Assembly: GCA_018817905.1 (NCBI GenBank)
Contig: JAHISS010000087.1
Location: 1 to 64,000 of the forward strand
Source of the DNA: Nanobdellota archaeon
GTDB lineage: Archaea; Nanobdellota; Nanobdellia; Pacearchaeales; GW2011-AR1
Direction: 5' to 3'
Length of the DNA: 64,000 nt
Every line of letters starts with the position of its first letter. Position 1 is the first letter of the stretch. Shown piece by piece: positions 1 through 7,387 of the stretch. A model generated the notes under the pieces. That model saw only the letters and a list, made by a program, of their open reading frames with translations, was not told the DNA's origin and made no database searches. Made by a program: the position numbers and the translations under genes.

Positions 1-117
1 TGGTTTGTTGCTAAATCAGTTAAGAAAGACGGAAAGGTAATTCAGAAATCTGTTTTATATGTCGGCACAGCCGACACATTACATAACAAATTAATCGATC
101 TTAAAAACAAATCTTAG
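1..117 (+). CDS. 3' end of a truncated transposase-like ORF
   Basis: The frame is open from the left edge to TAG at 115-117 and gives 38 residues with the pattern FVAKSVKKDGKVIQKSV...LYVGTAD. This resembles the N-terminal region of IS1634-like archaeal transposases (an aromatic/Lys stretch, then YLGTAD), yet it ends here, so it is probably a fragment. The last 17 bases overlap the convergent 3' end of the next gene. Family assignment is by eye only, and the true start lies outside the window. Confidence 0.35.
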   Translation, partial: WFVAKSVKKDGKVIQKSVLYVGTADTLHNKLIDLKNKS

Positions 118-379
118 AACTTAATCCTGTCCCAAATTCTTCGTATAACTTTGCTAACTTTTCCCGCACATTATGCAAATCTTCATCAGTTGTTTTTCTT
201 TTTGACGAACCAAAGAGTTTGTCAACATTCTTCAAGAGCTCTGCCTTTTCTATTTTGTCCAGCTTATCGCGGATTGCTTCTCTAATGAATTCTGTTTTAG
301 TTGAGTAGCGGTGAGCTTTTGCTATTCTTTCTAAATCTCGCAAGAATTTATCTTCAATTTTTATGCTTATTAATTTCAT
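101..379 (-). CDS. Ribbon-helix-helix (CopG/MetJ-type) DNA-binding protein
   Basis: 92 aa. The N-terminus MKLISIKIEDKFLRDLERIA has the short beta strand and amphipathic helix of a ribbon-helix-helix fold, followed by STKTEFIREAIRDKL as the second helix. The rest is a charged helical tail of about 45 residues, as in antitoxins that wrap a partner toxin. No toxin gene is adjacent, so it could be a solitary antitoxin, a regulator, or the survivor of a broken module. Two direct 7-bp repeats lie just upstream of the start and fit autoregulation. Confidence 0.75.
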   Translation of the reverse strand: MKLISIKIEDKFLRDLERIAKAHRYSTKTEFIREAIRDKLDKIEKAELLKNVDKLFGSSKRKTTDEDLHNVREKLAKLYEEFGTGLSSKICF

Positions 380-380
380 G

Positions 381-397
381 GTAATACATAGTAATAC
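381..397. promoter_or_regulatory. Direct repeat, candidate operator of the RHH gene
   Basis: GTAATAC occurs at 381-387 and again at 391-397, a 10-bp period (one helical turn) beginning 2 nt upstream of the RHH start codon. RHH dimers commonly bind tandem short repeats in their own promoters. The sites are seen in the sequence; the binding is inferred. Confidence 0.4.
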
Positions 398-420
398 TTT
401 GTGTTTGAGGTTTTCTACGG

Positions 421-1170
421 TTAATCTTTCAAAAGTCTTTTTTTTCTATCTGCTTTTGTTGGTTTTTCTCCTAATTGCCAGAGATAGTTGAATGTTGATA
501 GGTTGCCTTGAGTTATTTCTTTGTTGTCTATAAGAATTGCATGGTGTGGTTCTGCCCATACGAAGATAGCTGTTTTGTTTCCCCAAATCGCCATGCTTGT
601 TGTAGTGATTACGTTTTCTGGAACAAATCGGTAGTCTTCGTTTTTTGCTATCCAGAACTTGTCTTGTTTTCTTGCCAGCAGTTTTCCTTTGATTTTTAAT
701 TTTTCTGCTTGGCGGACAATGTTTTCGTTTTCTATTGCGAAAATTGTGCAAGATTCTTCTGCGCCCCCCAAGTAGTTATAACTTTTTTTATCGTTGATGA
801 TCATTTTTAGAATTGTATTTATTCCTTGTCTTCCTTTGAAGATTTCTACTTTTGATTCTGGTTTAATGTAAGACTGCTTTGCTTTTAATTCTGGCAAGGC
901 GGATTTTATTTCTTGTTGTTTTTCTTGGAGGTTTTTTAGAAGAGTTTGCGGCGGGGCAGCCGTGAAATACCTGACGTTGTTTTTTATTATGTAAGAGGTG
1001 AGACCTTTTTCTATTAGCTTGTTAGTCAGTTGGTACATTAGAGTTCTGTCGAGGTTTGTTTTTTGTGCTAACGCGGTTGCTGTTGTTTCCCCTAGTTCGA
1101 GGAGAGCTAAGTAAGTTTTTGCTTCCTTTTCTTCTAGTCCGTAGTTTTCTAGAGTTTTTTGGAGGTTCAT
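421..1170 (-). CDS. TrmB-family transcriptional regulator
   Basis: 249 aa. Residues 1-75 form a winged helix typical of TrmB (LENYGLEEKEAKTYLALLELG, then a recognition helix around TALAQKTNLDRTLMYQL). A coiled segment near 80-105 leads into a C-terminal effector-type domain (IEIFKGRQGINTILKMII, then IFVWAEPHHAILIDN). Archaeal TrmB proteins control sugar, metal or central metabolism genes; no ligand can be read here. The start at 1170 lies 25 nt from a TATA-like TATAAAC on the minus strand, so the transcript is probably leaderless. It faces the 1255/1347 genes across a 23-bp inverted repeat. Confidence 0.88.
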   Translation of the reverse strand: MNLQKTLENYGLEEKEAKTYLALLELGETTATALAQKTNLDRTLMYQLTNKLIEKGLTSYIIKNNVRYFTAAPPQTLLKNLQEKQQEIKSALPELKAKQSYIKPESKVEIFKGRQGINTILKMIINDKKSYNYLGGAEESCTIFAIENENIVRQAEKLKIKGKLLARKQDKFWIAKNEDYRFVPENVITTTSMAIWGNKTAIFVWAEPHHAILIDNKEITQGNLSTFNYLWQLGEKPTKADRKKRLLKD

Positions 1171-1190
1171 TGTTTTGTGAGGATTTTAGG

Positions 1191-1233
1191 GTTTATAGTT
1201 GTTGTGATTTTATCACAACAAGTGTTTAAGTAG
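1191..1233. promoter_or_regulatory. Divergent promoters with a 10-bp-arm operator
   Basis: A perfect inverted repeat with arms 1199-1208 and 1212-1221 (TTGTTGTGAT / ATCACAACAA, spacer TTT) lies between a minus-strand TATA-like box at 1191-1197 and a plus-strand box TTTAAGTAG at 1225-1233. Each box is about 25 nt from its ATG (1170 and 1255). The geometry lets one bound dimer control both genes, most simply by autoregulation of the TrmB protein. Confidence 0.65.
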
Positions 1234-1254
1234 TGTTTGTATGACAAATTTATT

Positions 1255-1350
1255 ATGATAACGGAAACAAAAAACACGAGAGAAGAAGGGAAGAAGCTCA
1301 TGCTTGGTGAGAAAACTGAGGTTGTGAAAGGAGGTAAGATGAGAAAGTGA
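1255..1350 (+). CDS. 31-aa leader-type small ORF
   Basis: ATG at 1255 opens 31 codons (MITETKNTREEGKKLM...) ending at TGA 1348-1350. The ATG is 26 nt from the TATA-like box, so it is the expected first codon of the transcript. Its stop overlaps the GTG start of the next gene (GTGA at 1347-1350), and a purine-rich AAGGAGGT-like stretch precedes that junction, which points to coupled translation. The peptide is very hydrophilic and has no recognised family. Confidence 0.5.
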   Translation: MITETKNTREEGKKLMLGEKTEVVKGGKMRK

Positions 1351-1736
1351 CAATTAGAAAAATAATGAGCAGTGATTTAATGGGTAAGGCAGTTATACTA
1401 AGTTTAAGTGGCTCGCTGCTTGCTAGTCCGATTAATTATGCGTTGAAGGTTATAGATACCGGGAGATTGAAAACATCTGAACAATCGCAAGTTTACCAAG
1501 CGAGGGCAGATGCGGAAGAACGAGCTCGTCCAGAGAACGTAGCTTATAGACTGCAACTTCAACACCTTGTTGATGTGGATGGGAATAACCAAGTAAGTCT
1601 TCAAGAATACGATGGATTTAGAAAAGTAACTGGAAGGAAACCGTATTTTGATAAATCTCTTGAGGAGGACTTAGAGGGCATGAATCCAAACGAAGTTAGG
1701 AATGCCATAGAAAAATATAGGAAAATGCCAGAGTAA
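1347..1736 (+). CDS. Small protein with a single EF-hand-like loop
   Basis: 129 aa from a GTG start that overlaps the stop of the preceding small ORF. Residues 10-30 are hydrophobic (KAVILSLSGSLLASPI) and may be a signal or anchor. Around residues 75-86, DVDGNNQVSLQE places Asp, Asp, Asn, Ser and Glu at positions 1, 3, 5, 9 and 12 of a calcium-binding loop, with Asn instead of the usual Gly at 6. The rest is charged and helical. An exported calcium-binding protein is an inference; a single EF-hand can also arise by chance. Confidence 0.6.
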   Translation: MTIRKIMSSDLMGKAVILSLSGSLLASPINYALKVIDTGRLKTSEQSQVYQARADAEERARPENVAYRLQLQHLVDVDGNNQVSLQEYDGFRKVTGRKPYFDKSLEEDLEGMNPNEVRNAIEKYRKMPE

Positions 1737-1795
1737 TTTTGTACAAAACAAAATTTACTTTTAATTTTGCTAAATTCAAGTCGAAGAGTTAGAAA

Positions 1796-2323
1796 CTAAG
1801 CAACATTAAAAACTTTCCTGAAAATAGTTGTGAAAATCATGCTGAAAATTATGTAAGCCCAGAACCAGCTGAGCAGGCCGAATATTTTTATTGGATTGGC
1901 TGTGAAGTAATCGTTAAACCATCTGAAGAAAAGGATAATTGGGATTGAGGTGTACATAATCGGTCTGAGCGTTATCTCAAATGTCCTTGGGATAAACTGG
2001 AGTTGTTTCTTCTGGAGCTCCATCATTTTTTCTGGGTGGTCTTTGTATTTTTTAATTTCTTCCTGAAGAATTTTTTGTTCTTTCTTTATTTGTCTAAGAG
2101 TTTCCTGGTCTGTCGTGTATTTTTGAATTAACGTGATGAAAAGGGAAATTGCGGCTGCAAAAAGCAAAATTCCGACGTTGGCGCTCCAGTTAAGAAGTTT
2201 TCCACCTGTAGGGTCAAGGATTAAATGAACAGACTGGCTAATCGCCGGAACTTTATTCCAAAACATCGCGATTGCCATGCTAACAGCAACAACCAAAAAC
2301 AAGGACCTCATTGATTTGTTCAT
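1796..2323 (-). CDS. EMC3/TMCO1-like (DUF106) membrane insertase
   Basis: 175 aa with a TM helix at about 5-25, a second at about 48-66, a charged coiled-coil hairpin at 68-110 (EQKILQEEIKKYKDHPEKMMELQKK), and two further helices at about 122-170. This is the layout of archaeal DUF106 proteins, distant relatives of YidC/Oxa1 and of eukaryotic EMC3 and TMCO1, which help insert membrane proteins. The 'TFEITLRPIMYTSIPIILFF' segment matches the conserved core. It is often near secY or adk in archaea; here SecY lies 2.2 kb away. Confidence 0.88.
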   Translation of the reverse strand: MNKSMRSLFLVVAVSMAIAMFWNKVPAISQSVHLILDPTGGKLLNWSANVGILLFAAAISLFITLIQKYTTDQETLRQIKKEQKILQEEIKKYKDHPEKMMELQKKQLQFIPRTFEITLRPIMYTSIPIILFFRWFNDYFTANPIKIFGLLSWFWAYIIFSMIFTTIFRKVFNVA

Positions 2324-2382
2324 TTTCTCTTTTGCATGGAAGTTAAGGAAAGTTAGTTTTTAAAATTATTTAATTTGGAGTT

Positions 2383-2703
2383 TTAAGCACCCTTCGTCTC
2401 AGCGTTTTCTGCGTATCTGGTTTGATTAACTATCTTGCTCTCAGGAAGATTCCACCGTGCCCAACACTCTGCCAAAGCATGCAACGTCGAACTAACTTCT
2501 TCCAAATTTGTAAAGTTTCCTTCCAAAAAACCCCCAACTCTCATCGGATTTTCTCCAAAAAATTCTTGAGTGTCAAGCTCTACTCTTCCATTCCCACCTT
2601 TACCAGCAATACGATAGAGATATCTATACGGTTCTGTTCCAGCGACTACGTAGGAACATTCGTCCGGTGTCCATGCTTCTAATATTCTGACTATTTCTGC
2701 CAT
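2383..2703 (-). CDS. Unrecognised 106-aa protein
   Basis: No family recognised. I prefer ATG at 2703 to the in-frame TTG at 2706 because the TATA-like CTATAAAAAT at 2724-2733 is 25 nt away, giving a leaderless start. The protein is soluble and mixed in character (EAWTPDECSYVVAG, a Gly-rich KGGNGRVELD, then a helical C-terminus). Its length and composition resemble the anonymous small proteins interleaved in the ribosomal operon of this window, but no sequence similarity was seen. Confidence 0.65.
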   Translation of the reverse strand: MAEIVRILEAWTPDECSYVVAGTEPYRYLYRIAGKGGNGRVELDTQEFFGENPMRVGGFLEGNFTNLEEVSSTLHALAECWARWNLPESKIVNQTRYAENAETKGA

Positions 2704-2740
2704 CAAAGATTCACAAAACAGCCCTATAAAAATGTTTTGG

Positions 2741-2850
2741 TTAACCGAACATTTCTAAAAATCATTTTCGCATAAACCTTAACCGGGTTGGTGATAATTA
2801 TTATTCAAAAAATTCCGGTGCAGGAATGCTGTAACCGAACATCTTTAAGA
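2741..2850. repeat. Short intergenic motif repeated around vapC and secY
   Basis: TTAACCGAACATTTCTAAAA (2741-2760) and GTAACCGAACATCTTTAAGA (2831-2850) match each other. A third copy with CCCGAACATTTCTAAGA lies at 4503-4520 and a shorter relative at 4534-4545. On the minus strand they follow the vapC and secY stop codons, so they could be transcript-end or processing elements. The function is not known. Confidence 0.4.
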
Positions 2851-2864
2851 GGCGTTACATTTTT

Positions 2865-3233
2865 TCATTTCTTCACAAATTCAACATTTTCCAAACCTTC
2901 GAATTCCTTATCGCCTGTCAAAAATTTGACGCCCATTTCCCTTGCCATTGTATAAGAAACGCAATCTGTCATTGACATCTTCTTCTTTTTGTTTTCATAA
3001 CGAAATTTCATGGCCTTCTTTAGGATTTCAGGATTGGGAAAAATTATCGCAGGTTCAACTTCATCAAGTATTTCTTCCTTATTCTCGGCCTTCCCAACAA
3101 TCAACTGGTAAGAAAACTCTGCAAATATAAAATCATTGATTATGATTTCCTTGTCTGTGTATTGGTCGTAATTTGGGTTTTTATTTAATATCTCAATCAA
3201 AGCATAAGTATCGTAAAGAAACGTCTCAGTCAT
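2865..3233 (-). CDS. vapC: VapC-like PIN-domain ribonuclease toxin
   Basis: 122 aa. The acidic PIN signature is visible: DTYALIEIL near residue 8, a mid-protein acidic segment (INDFIFAEFSYQL), MTDCVSYTMARE near 88-99 and FLTGDKEFEGL near 104-114. PIN domains coordinate Mg2+ through these Asp/Glu residues and cleave RNA, often tRNA or rRNA. The start overlaps the end of the antitoxin gene by 8 nt, the usual order (antitoxin first) for a VapBC module. Confidence 0.88.
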   Translation of the reverse strand: MTETFLYDTYALIEILNKNPNYDQYTDKEIIINDFIFAEFSYQLIVGKAENKEEILDEVEPAIIFPNPEILKKAMKFRYENKKKKMSMTDCVSYTMAREMGVKFLTGDKEFEGLENVEFVKK

Positions 3234-3447
3234 TGTACAAATCCTCTTCCATTTCTTTCATCAGCTGTTCAGTTGGTTTGGAAAATTTATGCGCGCCAAA
3301 TAATTTTCTTAAATTTGGTTTGTGTCTTTGTATGAAAATGGTTATTTCTTGTCCTTGAACTGCCTTGGCTTTTTCAATTGCTTTTTGAGGCACAACTATG
3401 CCGAACGAGTTTCCCCATTTTCTCAATTTCGTTTTTATCTCAATCAT
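3226..3447 (-). CDS. vapB: VapB-like AbrB-fold antitoxin
   Basis: 73 aa. LRKWGNSFGIVVPQKAIEKAKAVQGQEITIFI is a SpoVT/AbrB swapped-hairpin DNA-binding domain. The C-terminal acidic helix (SKPTEQLMKEMEEDLYND) is the expected toxin-binding tail. The start at 3447 lies 26 nt from a TATA-like TTTATATAATC, so the operon is likely transcribed without a leader. It neutralises the PIN-domain partner and probably represses its own promoter. Confidence 0.85.
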   Translation of the reverse strand: MIEIKTKLRKWGNSFGIVVPQKAIEKAKAVQGQEITIFIQRHKPNLRKLFGAHKFSKPTEQLMKEMEEDLYND

Positions 3448-3540
3448 GTATAAACAATATAATTAGATTATATAAACTTTTCGTTTGTGTTCTTAGTAAA
3501 AAATCTATCCCTAAAGAATTCAATATTCTTATTTAGGAAA

Positions 3541-3575
3541 ATTGAGAAATAGCTAAGGAGATGGTTTTTTAAATA
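3541..3575 (+). promoter_or_regulatory. Upstream element shared with another promoter
   Basis: ATTGAGAAATAGCTAAGGAG followed by ATGGTTTTTTAAATAG lies just upstream of the methyltransferase start and contains its TATA-like TTTTTTAAATAG. A near copy occurs on the minus strand at 30093-30125, upstream of the membrane-protein gene starting at 30058. Shared position relative to two unrelated genes suggests a common regulator or a transposed promoter segment. Confidence 0.35.
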
Positions 3576-3596
3576 GCTAATACATTCAGATATCTA

Positions 3597-4295
3597 ATGG
3601 TAAAAGCGTTTAAGAAAAGAATTCCAGAGCTTGAAGAATTGTTTGAAGATGATAAAATTACTAAGAAATTTGTGGAAAGAGATGCCAAATTATTTTCTAG
3701 GAATGGAAGTTCATATCACAGAGTTAGTAAAGATATTATGACAAATATAAAAATTAAAGAAGGAAAAGTTTTGGATTTAGCATGCGGATATGGGGGTTTG
3801 ATAGGGACCTTACAGGAGTATATGGTAAATAGTGATCTTGTTGGAATAGATGGTTCAGAATGGATAATAAAATTAGCTAAAAAAACTATTAAATCAAAAA
3901 ATATTAATTTTAAAGTTGCTCGAGCTGAAAAAATTCCATTTAAAGATGAGTCATTTGATTTAGTTTTATGTAGGGATTCAGTACACCATTTTAAAGACCC
4001 AATAAAAATCTTTAAAGAAATGTATAGAGTTACAAAGAAGAGCGGTATAATTTACATTCTTGATTTGAGAAGGGATGTTCCTGAAAAATTAATTTATGAT
4101 GGTTTATTAGAGTTTTTCTGGACAAACCCCACCTTTACTACAGAATATCTTTACTCAATTAGGGCATCATATACAATATCTGAAATAAGAAAAATACTAA
4201 ATAAAATTAAAATAAAAAATTATTCATTACATAATTGCAGAGGGATTTCAGATTCCTATTTTAGAACCAGGTGGAAATTAATAATTAAAAAGTAA
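3597..4295 (+). CDS. Class I SAM-dependent methyltransferase
   Basis: 232 aa. Motif I VLDLACGYGGLIGTL is at about 58-72, LVGIDGSEWII (motif post-I acidic loop) at about 80-90, IPFKDESFDLVLCRDSVHHF (motifs II/III of the Methyltransf_11 family) at about 114-133, then a C-terminal cap. The acceptor is unknown; such proteins methylate small molecules, lipids or proteins. The start follows a TATA-like box at the usual spacing. Low-GC codon choice and flanking mobile DNA suggest an acquired gene. Confidence 0.82.
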   Translation: MVKAFKKRIPELEELFEDDKITKKFVERDAKLFSRNGSSYHRVSKDIMTNIKIKEGKVLDLACGYGGLIGTLQEYMVNSDLVGIDGSEWIIKLAKKTIKSKNINFKVARAEKIPFKDESFDLVLCRDSVHHFKDPIKIFKEMYRVTKKSGIIYILDLRRDVPEKLIYDGLLEFFWTNPTFTTEYLYSIRASYTISEIRKILNKIKIKNYSLHNCRGISDSYFRTRWKLIIKK

Positions 4296-4304
4296 ACAGT
4301 CAGA

Positions 4305-4487
4305 TGAGGCTGTCCGACAATACAAAACCAACCCGAATAAATTCATTCTAACAACCTATAAAAATTAGGTGTTAAAAAGACTTATCTCCACACGAAATAA
4401 AAGATTAGTGTAAATCACAAGCTGAATGTGAACTATTTTAATCAAGGAATCGTCCCTAAATTTTGACTGGATTGTCGGACAGCCTCA
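4305..4487. mobile_element. MITE-like element with 17-bp perfect terminal inverted repeats
   Basis: TGAGGCTGTCCGACAAT (4305-4321) is exactly repeated in inverted orientation at 4471-4487, enclosing 149 bp with no open frame. GAGGCTGTCCG-type ends are common among DDE insertion sequences, and the ends face outward as expected. It lies 9 bp after the methyltransferase stop. No clear target-site duplication was found. The best reading is a non-autonomous miniature element mobilised by a transposase located elsewhere. Confidence 0.75.
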
Positions 4488-4556
4488 AGCAATCATTTAC
4501 TCTTAACCCGAACATTTCTAAGAAATCTTACACTTACAGAACATCTTGTTAATCAA

Positions 4557-5954
4557 TCACCCCATAAACTTTCTTAACGCGGGATGCATATCAACTGCGT
4601 GTTGTTCTGCAATTCCTTTGTAAAGGTTGTACATAATCATTACCGCGAGCAAGATTGAAGTTCCGCCGGTAAGTGCGCCGAGCAAGTCTGCTGTTGAAGC
4701 AAGCAGGCCGATTGCCAGGCCGCCCATAATTGTCAAAGGCATTATGTATCTTTTCAAAATTGATTCTATAACTCGCGGGTCTTTTCTAAATCCAGGCAAT
4801 TGCAGACCAGAACTAAGAATGTTTTTTGCCTGACTTGATTCGTCCATTCCAGAGGTCTTGACCCAGAACACTGCGAAGATTGCTGCGAAAATCATGTAAA
4901 ACAAAAGATGGACGACTGCCTGCAAGATGAATCTTGATTGCATACTTCCACGAATTATCGCTTCAACAAGATTTGTGCTGGAAATCCAGTAGGCAAAACC
5001 AGAAATTGCCGTGCCGTCGACGAAATTCCCAATGAAAGTTGGATGGCCGAGCCAATTTTGCAGCAAGTTTCCGAACAGCTGAACATTTGCAGAAAGGGCT
5101 GCGACCAAAATAACTGGAATAACGCTTGAATAGAAAAATGCAAGAGGCCATTTGACGCTGTAGCCGCGGATTCTTTCGTAAGTTAATGGGATTTCTACTT
5201 TTAGAGATTGTGCCCAGACAACGCCGAGGAAAATTACTACTGTTACGGCGATTGCTGCGATTGCAGAAAGTGCGTCGCGCGGCGCTCCGTTTATCACTGC
5301 CTGAATAATCACAAGTGCGTTTCCAGAACAAGGAGTGCCAGCAAAATCAAACAAACAGTTTTCTCCTGTCGGACCGATGAACTGGAACAATCTTGCAAAA
5401 AGAGTCCATGCAACTCCGGCAACAATGAAAAGCGAGACGCCGCCGCCGTTCTTGAATCCATATTTTTGCAAAACTTCATCCATGTACATTATTGCCAAGC
5501 CACCGAGAATTAACTGAAAGATTAAGATAATTGTAAAACCAGGAGCTGCTTGCAAACCGCCCATCACGACATAAACAATTGCTTCAAAAACAATGAAGAA
5601 CAAAACGCCTACTTTTTGCAATCCCTGAAAGCGCCTTTTTCCTTCTTCGGTTTTTGTGTCAATGTTAAGAATTCCTGAGCCAGCAAGAAGCTGTAAAATA
5701 ATTGATGACATAACTATTGGGCCAATCCCTAAACTAATTATGCTTCCAAACTGCGAGGCGAGAATAACTTGCAAAAATTCCAGATTGCCGAGCGCGTTTT
5801 TTGACAAGCCGTAAAGGTCAATGTTCGCTAAGACGAAAAAAGCTGAAAGAATAATCAGAGTCCATTTTAGCTTTATGTTGAACGAAAGCTTTTTCTCTAT
5901 AGGTTTTTTAACTTCTGGAAAATTGTACAACAGGGTTTGTATGTTGAGTGGCAT
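4557..5954 (-). CDS. secY: Protein translocase subunit SecY
   Basis: 465 aa, normal for archaeal SecY (Sec61 alpha), the pore of the general protein export channel. It starts MPLNIQTLLYNFPEVKKPIEKK and continues with about ten TM helices; the plug-region segment and the loop VEIPLTYERIRGYSVKWPLAFFYSS near 255-278 are characteristic. It normally follows L15 directly. Here 2.4 kb of accessory DNA intervenes, and a TATA-like CTTTTAAAACC about 28 nt upstream suggests independent transcription. Confidence 0.97.
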   Translation of the reverse strand: MPLNIQTLLYNFPEVKKPIEKKLSFNIKLKWTLIILSAFFVLANIDLYGLSKNALGNLEFLQVILASQFGSIISLGIGPIVMSSIILQLLAGSGILNIDTKTEEGKRRFQGLQKVGVLFFIVFEAIVYVVMGGLQAAPGFTIILIFQLILGGLAIMYMDEVLQKYGFKNGGGVSLFIVAGVAWTLFARLFQFIGPTGENCLFDFAGTPCSGNALVIIQAVINGAPRDALSAIAAIAVTVVIFLGVVWAQSLKVEIPLTYERIRGYSVKWPLAFFYSSVIPVILVAALSANVQLFGNLLQNWLGHPTFIGNFVDGTAISGFAYWISSTNLVEAIIRGSMQSRFILQAVVHLLFYMIFAAIFAVFWVKTSGMDESSQAKNILSSGLQLPGFRKDPRVIESILKRYIMPLTIMGGLAIGLLASTADLLGALTGGTSILLAVMIMYNLYKGIAEQHAVDMHPALRKFMG

Positions 5955-6102
5955 GTTATGGAAAGATTATAGAAAGAGGGTTTTAAAAGATTTGCCTGAC
6001 TCCATTATCTCCCACGTGTTCATCGGAGATACTGGAAACAAGAAATAGATTTATATACTAAAGTGTCAGTATATTATTAAATAAATGGGACTGTGTTAAA
6101 AA

Positions 6103-6378
6103 ATGGATAATCCAACATGGAGTGATATTTTCTCGTCTAATGACGTTTCATTAATAGTTGGTAAACAGCAGATGGAAGGATTTGTTAATGACTTAGGTAA
6201 TGAGAAAGATGAAAGCGGATTTTTAATAGACTCAAATGATAAAAAGAGAGTGATTTCACAAGACGAGGATGAAATTAAACTAAAAGAATTGGGGAGCATT
6301 TCTTCTGGTTCTAAGATTTTTATAAAAGATAATCTTGCAAGTTATGCGGAGTTCTTAGCCCAGAAAAGAAGTTTGTAG
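6103..6378 (+). CDS. Unrecognised 91-aa protein, first gene of a pair
   Basis: No family recognised. The protein is acidic and hydrophilic (SDIFSSNDVSLIVGKQQMEGFVNDLGNEKDESGF...). A TATA-like TATTATTAAATAA about 26 nt upstream supports the ATG. The stop is 2 nt before the next gene, so the two are probably co-translated. The pair is AT-rich, sits between secY and an IS200 element, and looks horizontally acquired. Confidence 0.65.
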   Translation: MDNPTWSDIFSSNDVSLIVGKQQMEGFVNDLGNEKDESGFLIDSNDKKRVISQDEDEIKLKELGSISSGSKIFIKDNLASYAEFLAQKRSL

Positions 6379-6380
6379 CG

Positions 6381-7247
6381 ATGACTGACGTTGTTTCTGT
6401 TGTCTTAGCTATTAAAAGTGTTTGGGAAGCAATAAAAGGAACACGAGAGTTAAAAAAAGTTGACCTGCCTTTAGCAATGAACGGAGAAGCTAGAAAAGAT
6501 TTTCTAAACAACAATCCCAATTCTACCATAATCAATATAGCCGGTAATTGTTATATCGGAGATAAATCTCAAATAACTCAAGAAGAAAAGGATAAACTGA
6601 AAGAAATTTATAATCCAACAACACAAAGTGAAAAAAATTATGATATAATAGATACTGATTTTTTTGGAAGAATTCAAGAGTTCAAAAAAGAGCTTCCAGA
6701 TAACAAGTCAATTAATCCTTTTCTTAAATTTCTTGAGCATGATTTAAGAACAATCTTGAATCTATCAATTTATTCAAAAAAACTGTTTGATAATAAAGAA
6801 GGAGAAAAAGCTCAAAAAGTTAGAGATGATATTGGTAAGCAGTATGGAAAAGGTGGAAGAAAACTTTGTAATTTATATCTTTCGGGTTATATAGATGGTA
6901 TGACTGAATTCCTCATACAAGAATATGGGGACAACTTAGAAAAGGTGAAATCAGATATAAACAACAAAATAAGAAAATTTGTTGAAGATTCCGACTATAT
7001 TTTTTTCGTACATTCCAGCTCAGATGAAAACCACATATTAAACAATATCCTAGAGTGTATTAATCAGGGCAGACCATACATCGCAATACATGGCGCTGGA
7101 CCCACAAATATAAAAAAAGTCAGGAACATAATCTCAAAAATAGAAGGAGAACTTTCCAGTTTCGGATATGATAAAAATGAAGATAATAAAAGAACACTTT
7201 CGCTCTGCCCTTTACTATACGTGTATTTGACAAAAAAGAAGATTTGA
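6381..7247 (+). CDS. Unrecognised 288-aa protein, second gene of a pair
   Basis: No family recognised. Residues 45-75 have a short beta-like stretch (NSTIINIAGNCYIGDKSQIT). A long helical middle part follows (about 95-210), and the C-terminal third has alternating strands and helices (DYIFFVHSSSDENHILNNIL, then RPYIAIHGAG), hinting at a Rossmann-like or small alpha/beta domain. No signal peptide or TM segment. The location in an accessory island with a small acidic partner would fit a defence or toxin pair, but nothing in the sequence proves it. Confidence 0.7.
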   Translation: MTDVVSVVLAIKSVWEAIKGTRELKKVDLPLAMNGEARKDFLNNNPNSTIINIAGNCYIGDKSQITQEEKDKLKEIYNPTTQSEKNYDIIDTDFFGRIQEFKKELPDNKSINPFLKFLEHDLRTILNLSIYSKKLFDNKEGEKAQKVRDDIGKQYGKGGRKLCNLYLSGYIDGMTEFLIQEYGDNLEKVKSDINNKIRKFVEDSDYIFFVHSSSDENHILNNILECINQGRPYIAIHGAGPTNIKKVRNIISKIEGELSSFGYDKNEDNKRTLSLCPLLYVYLTKKKI

Positions 7248-7387
7248 TTTAGAAGTTTATAACATTTCGCTGGTTCAATCTGTTTCCTTATGTAACTTTT
7301 CCATTTAAGAAAATACCTGTCTTTTACCAACTGCTTACGCAACAATGTAGCCTGACTCTAATTTCATGAAAGAATAAACGTAAACTA

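Noticed and set aside
60..76. TGTCGGC-ACA-GCCGACA hairpin
   Set aside because: It lies within an open coding frame (LYVGTADT) and is short; coding constraint can explain it.
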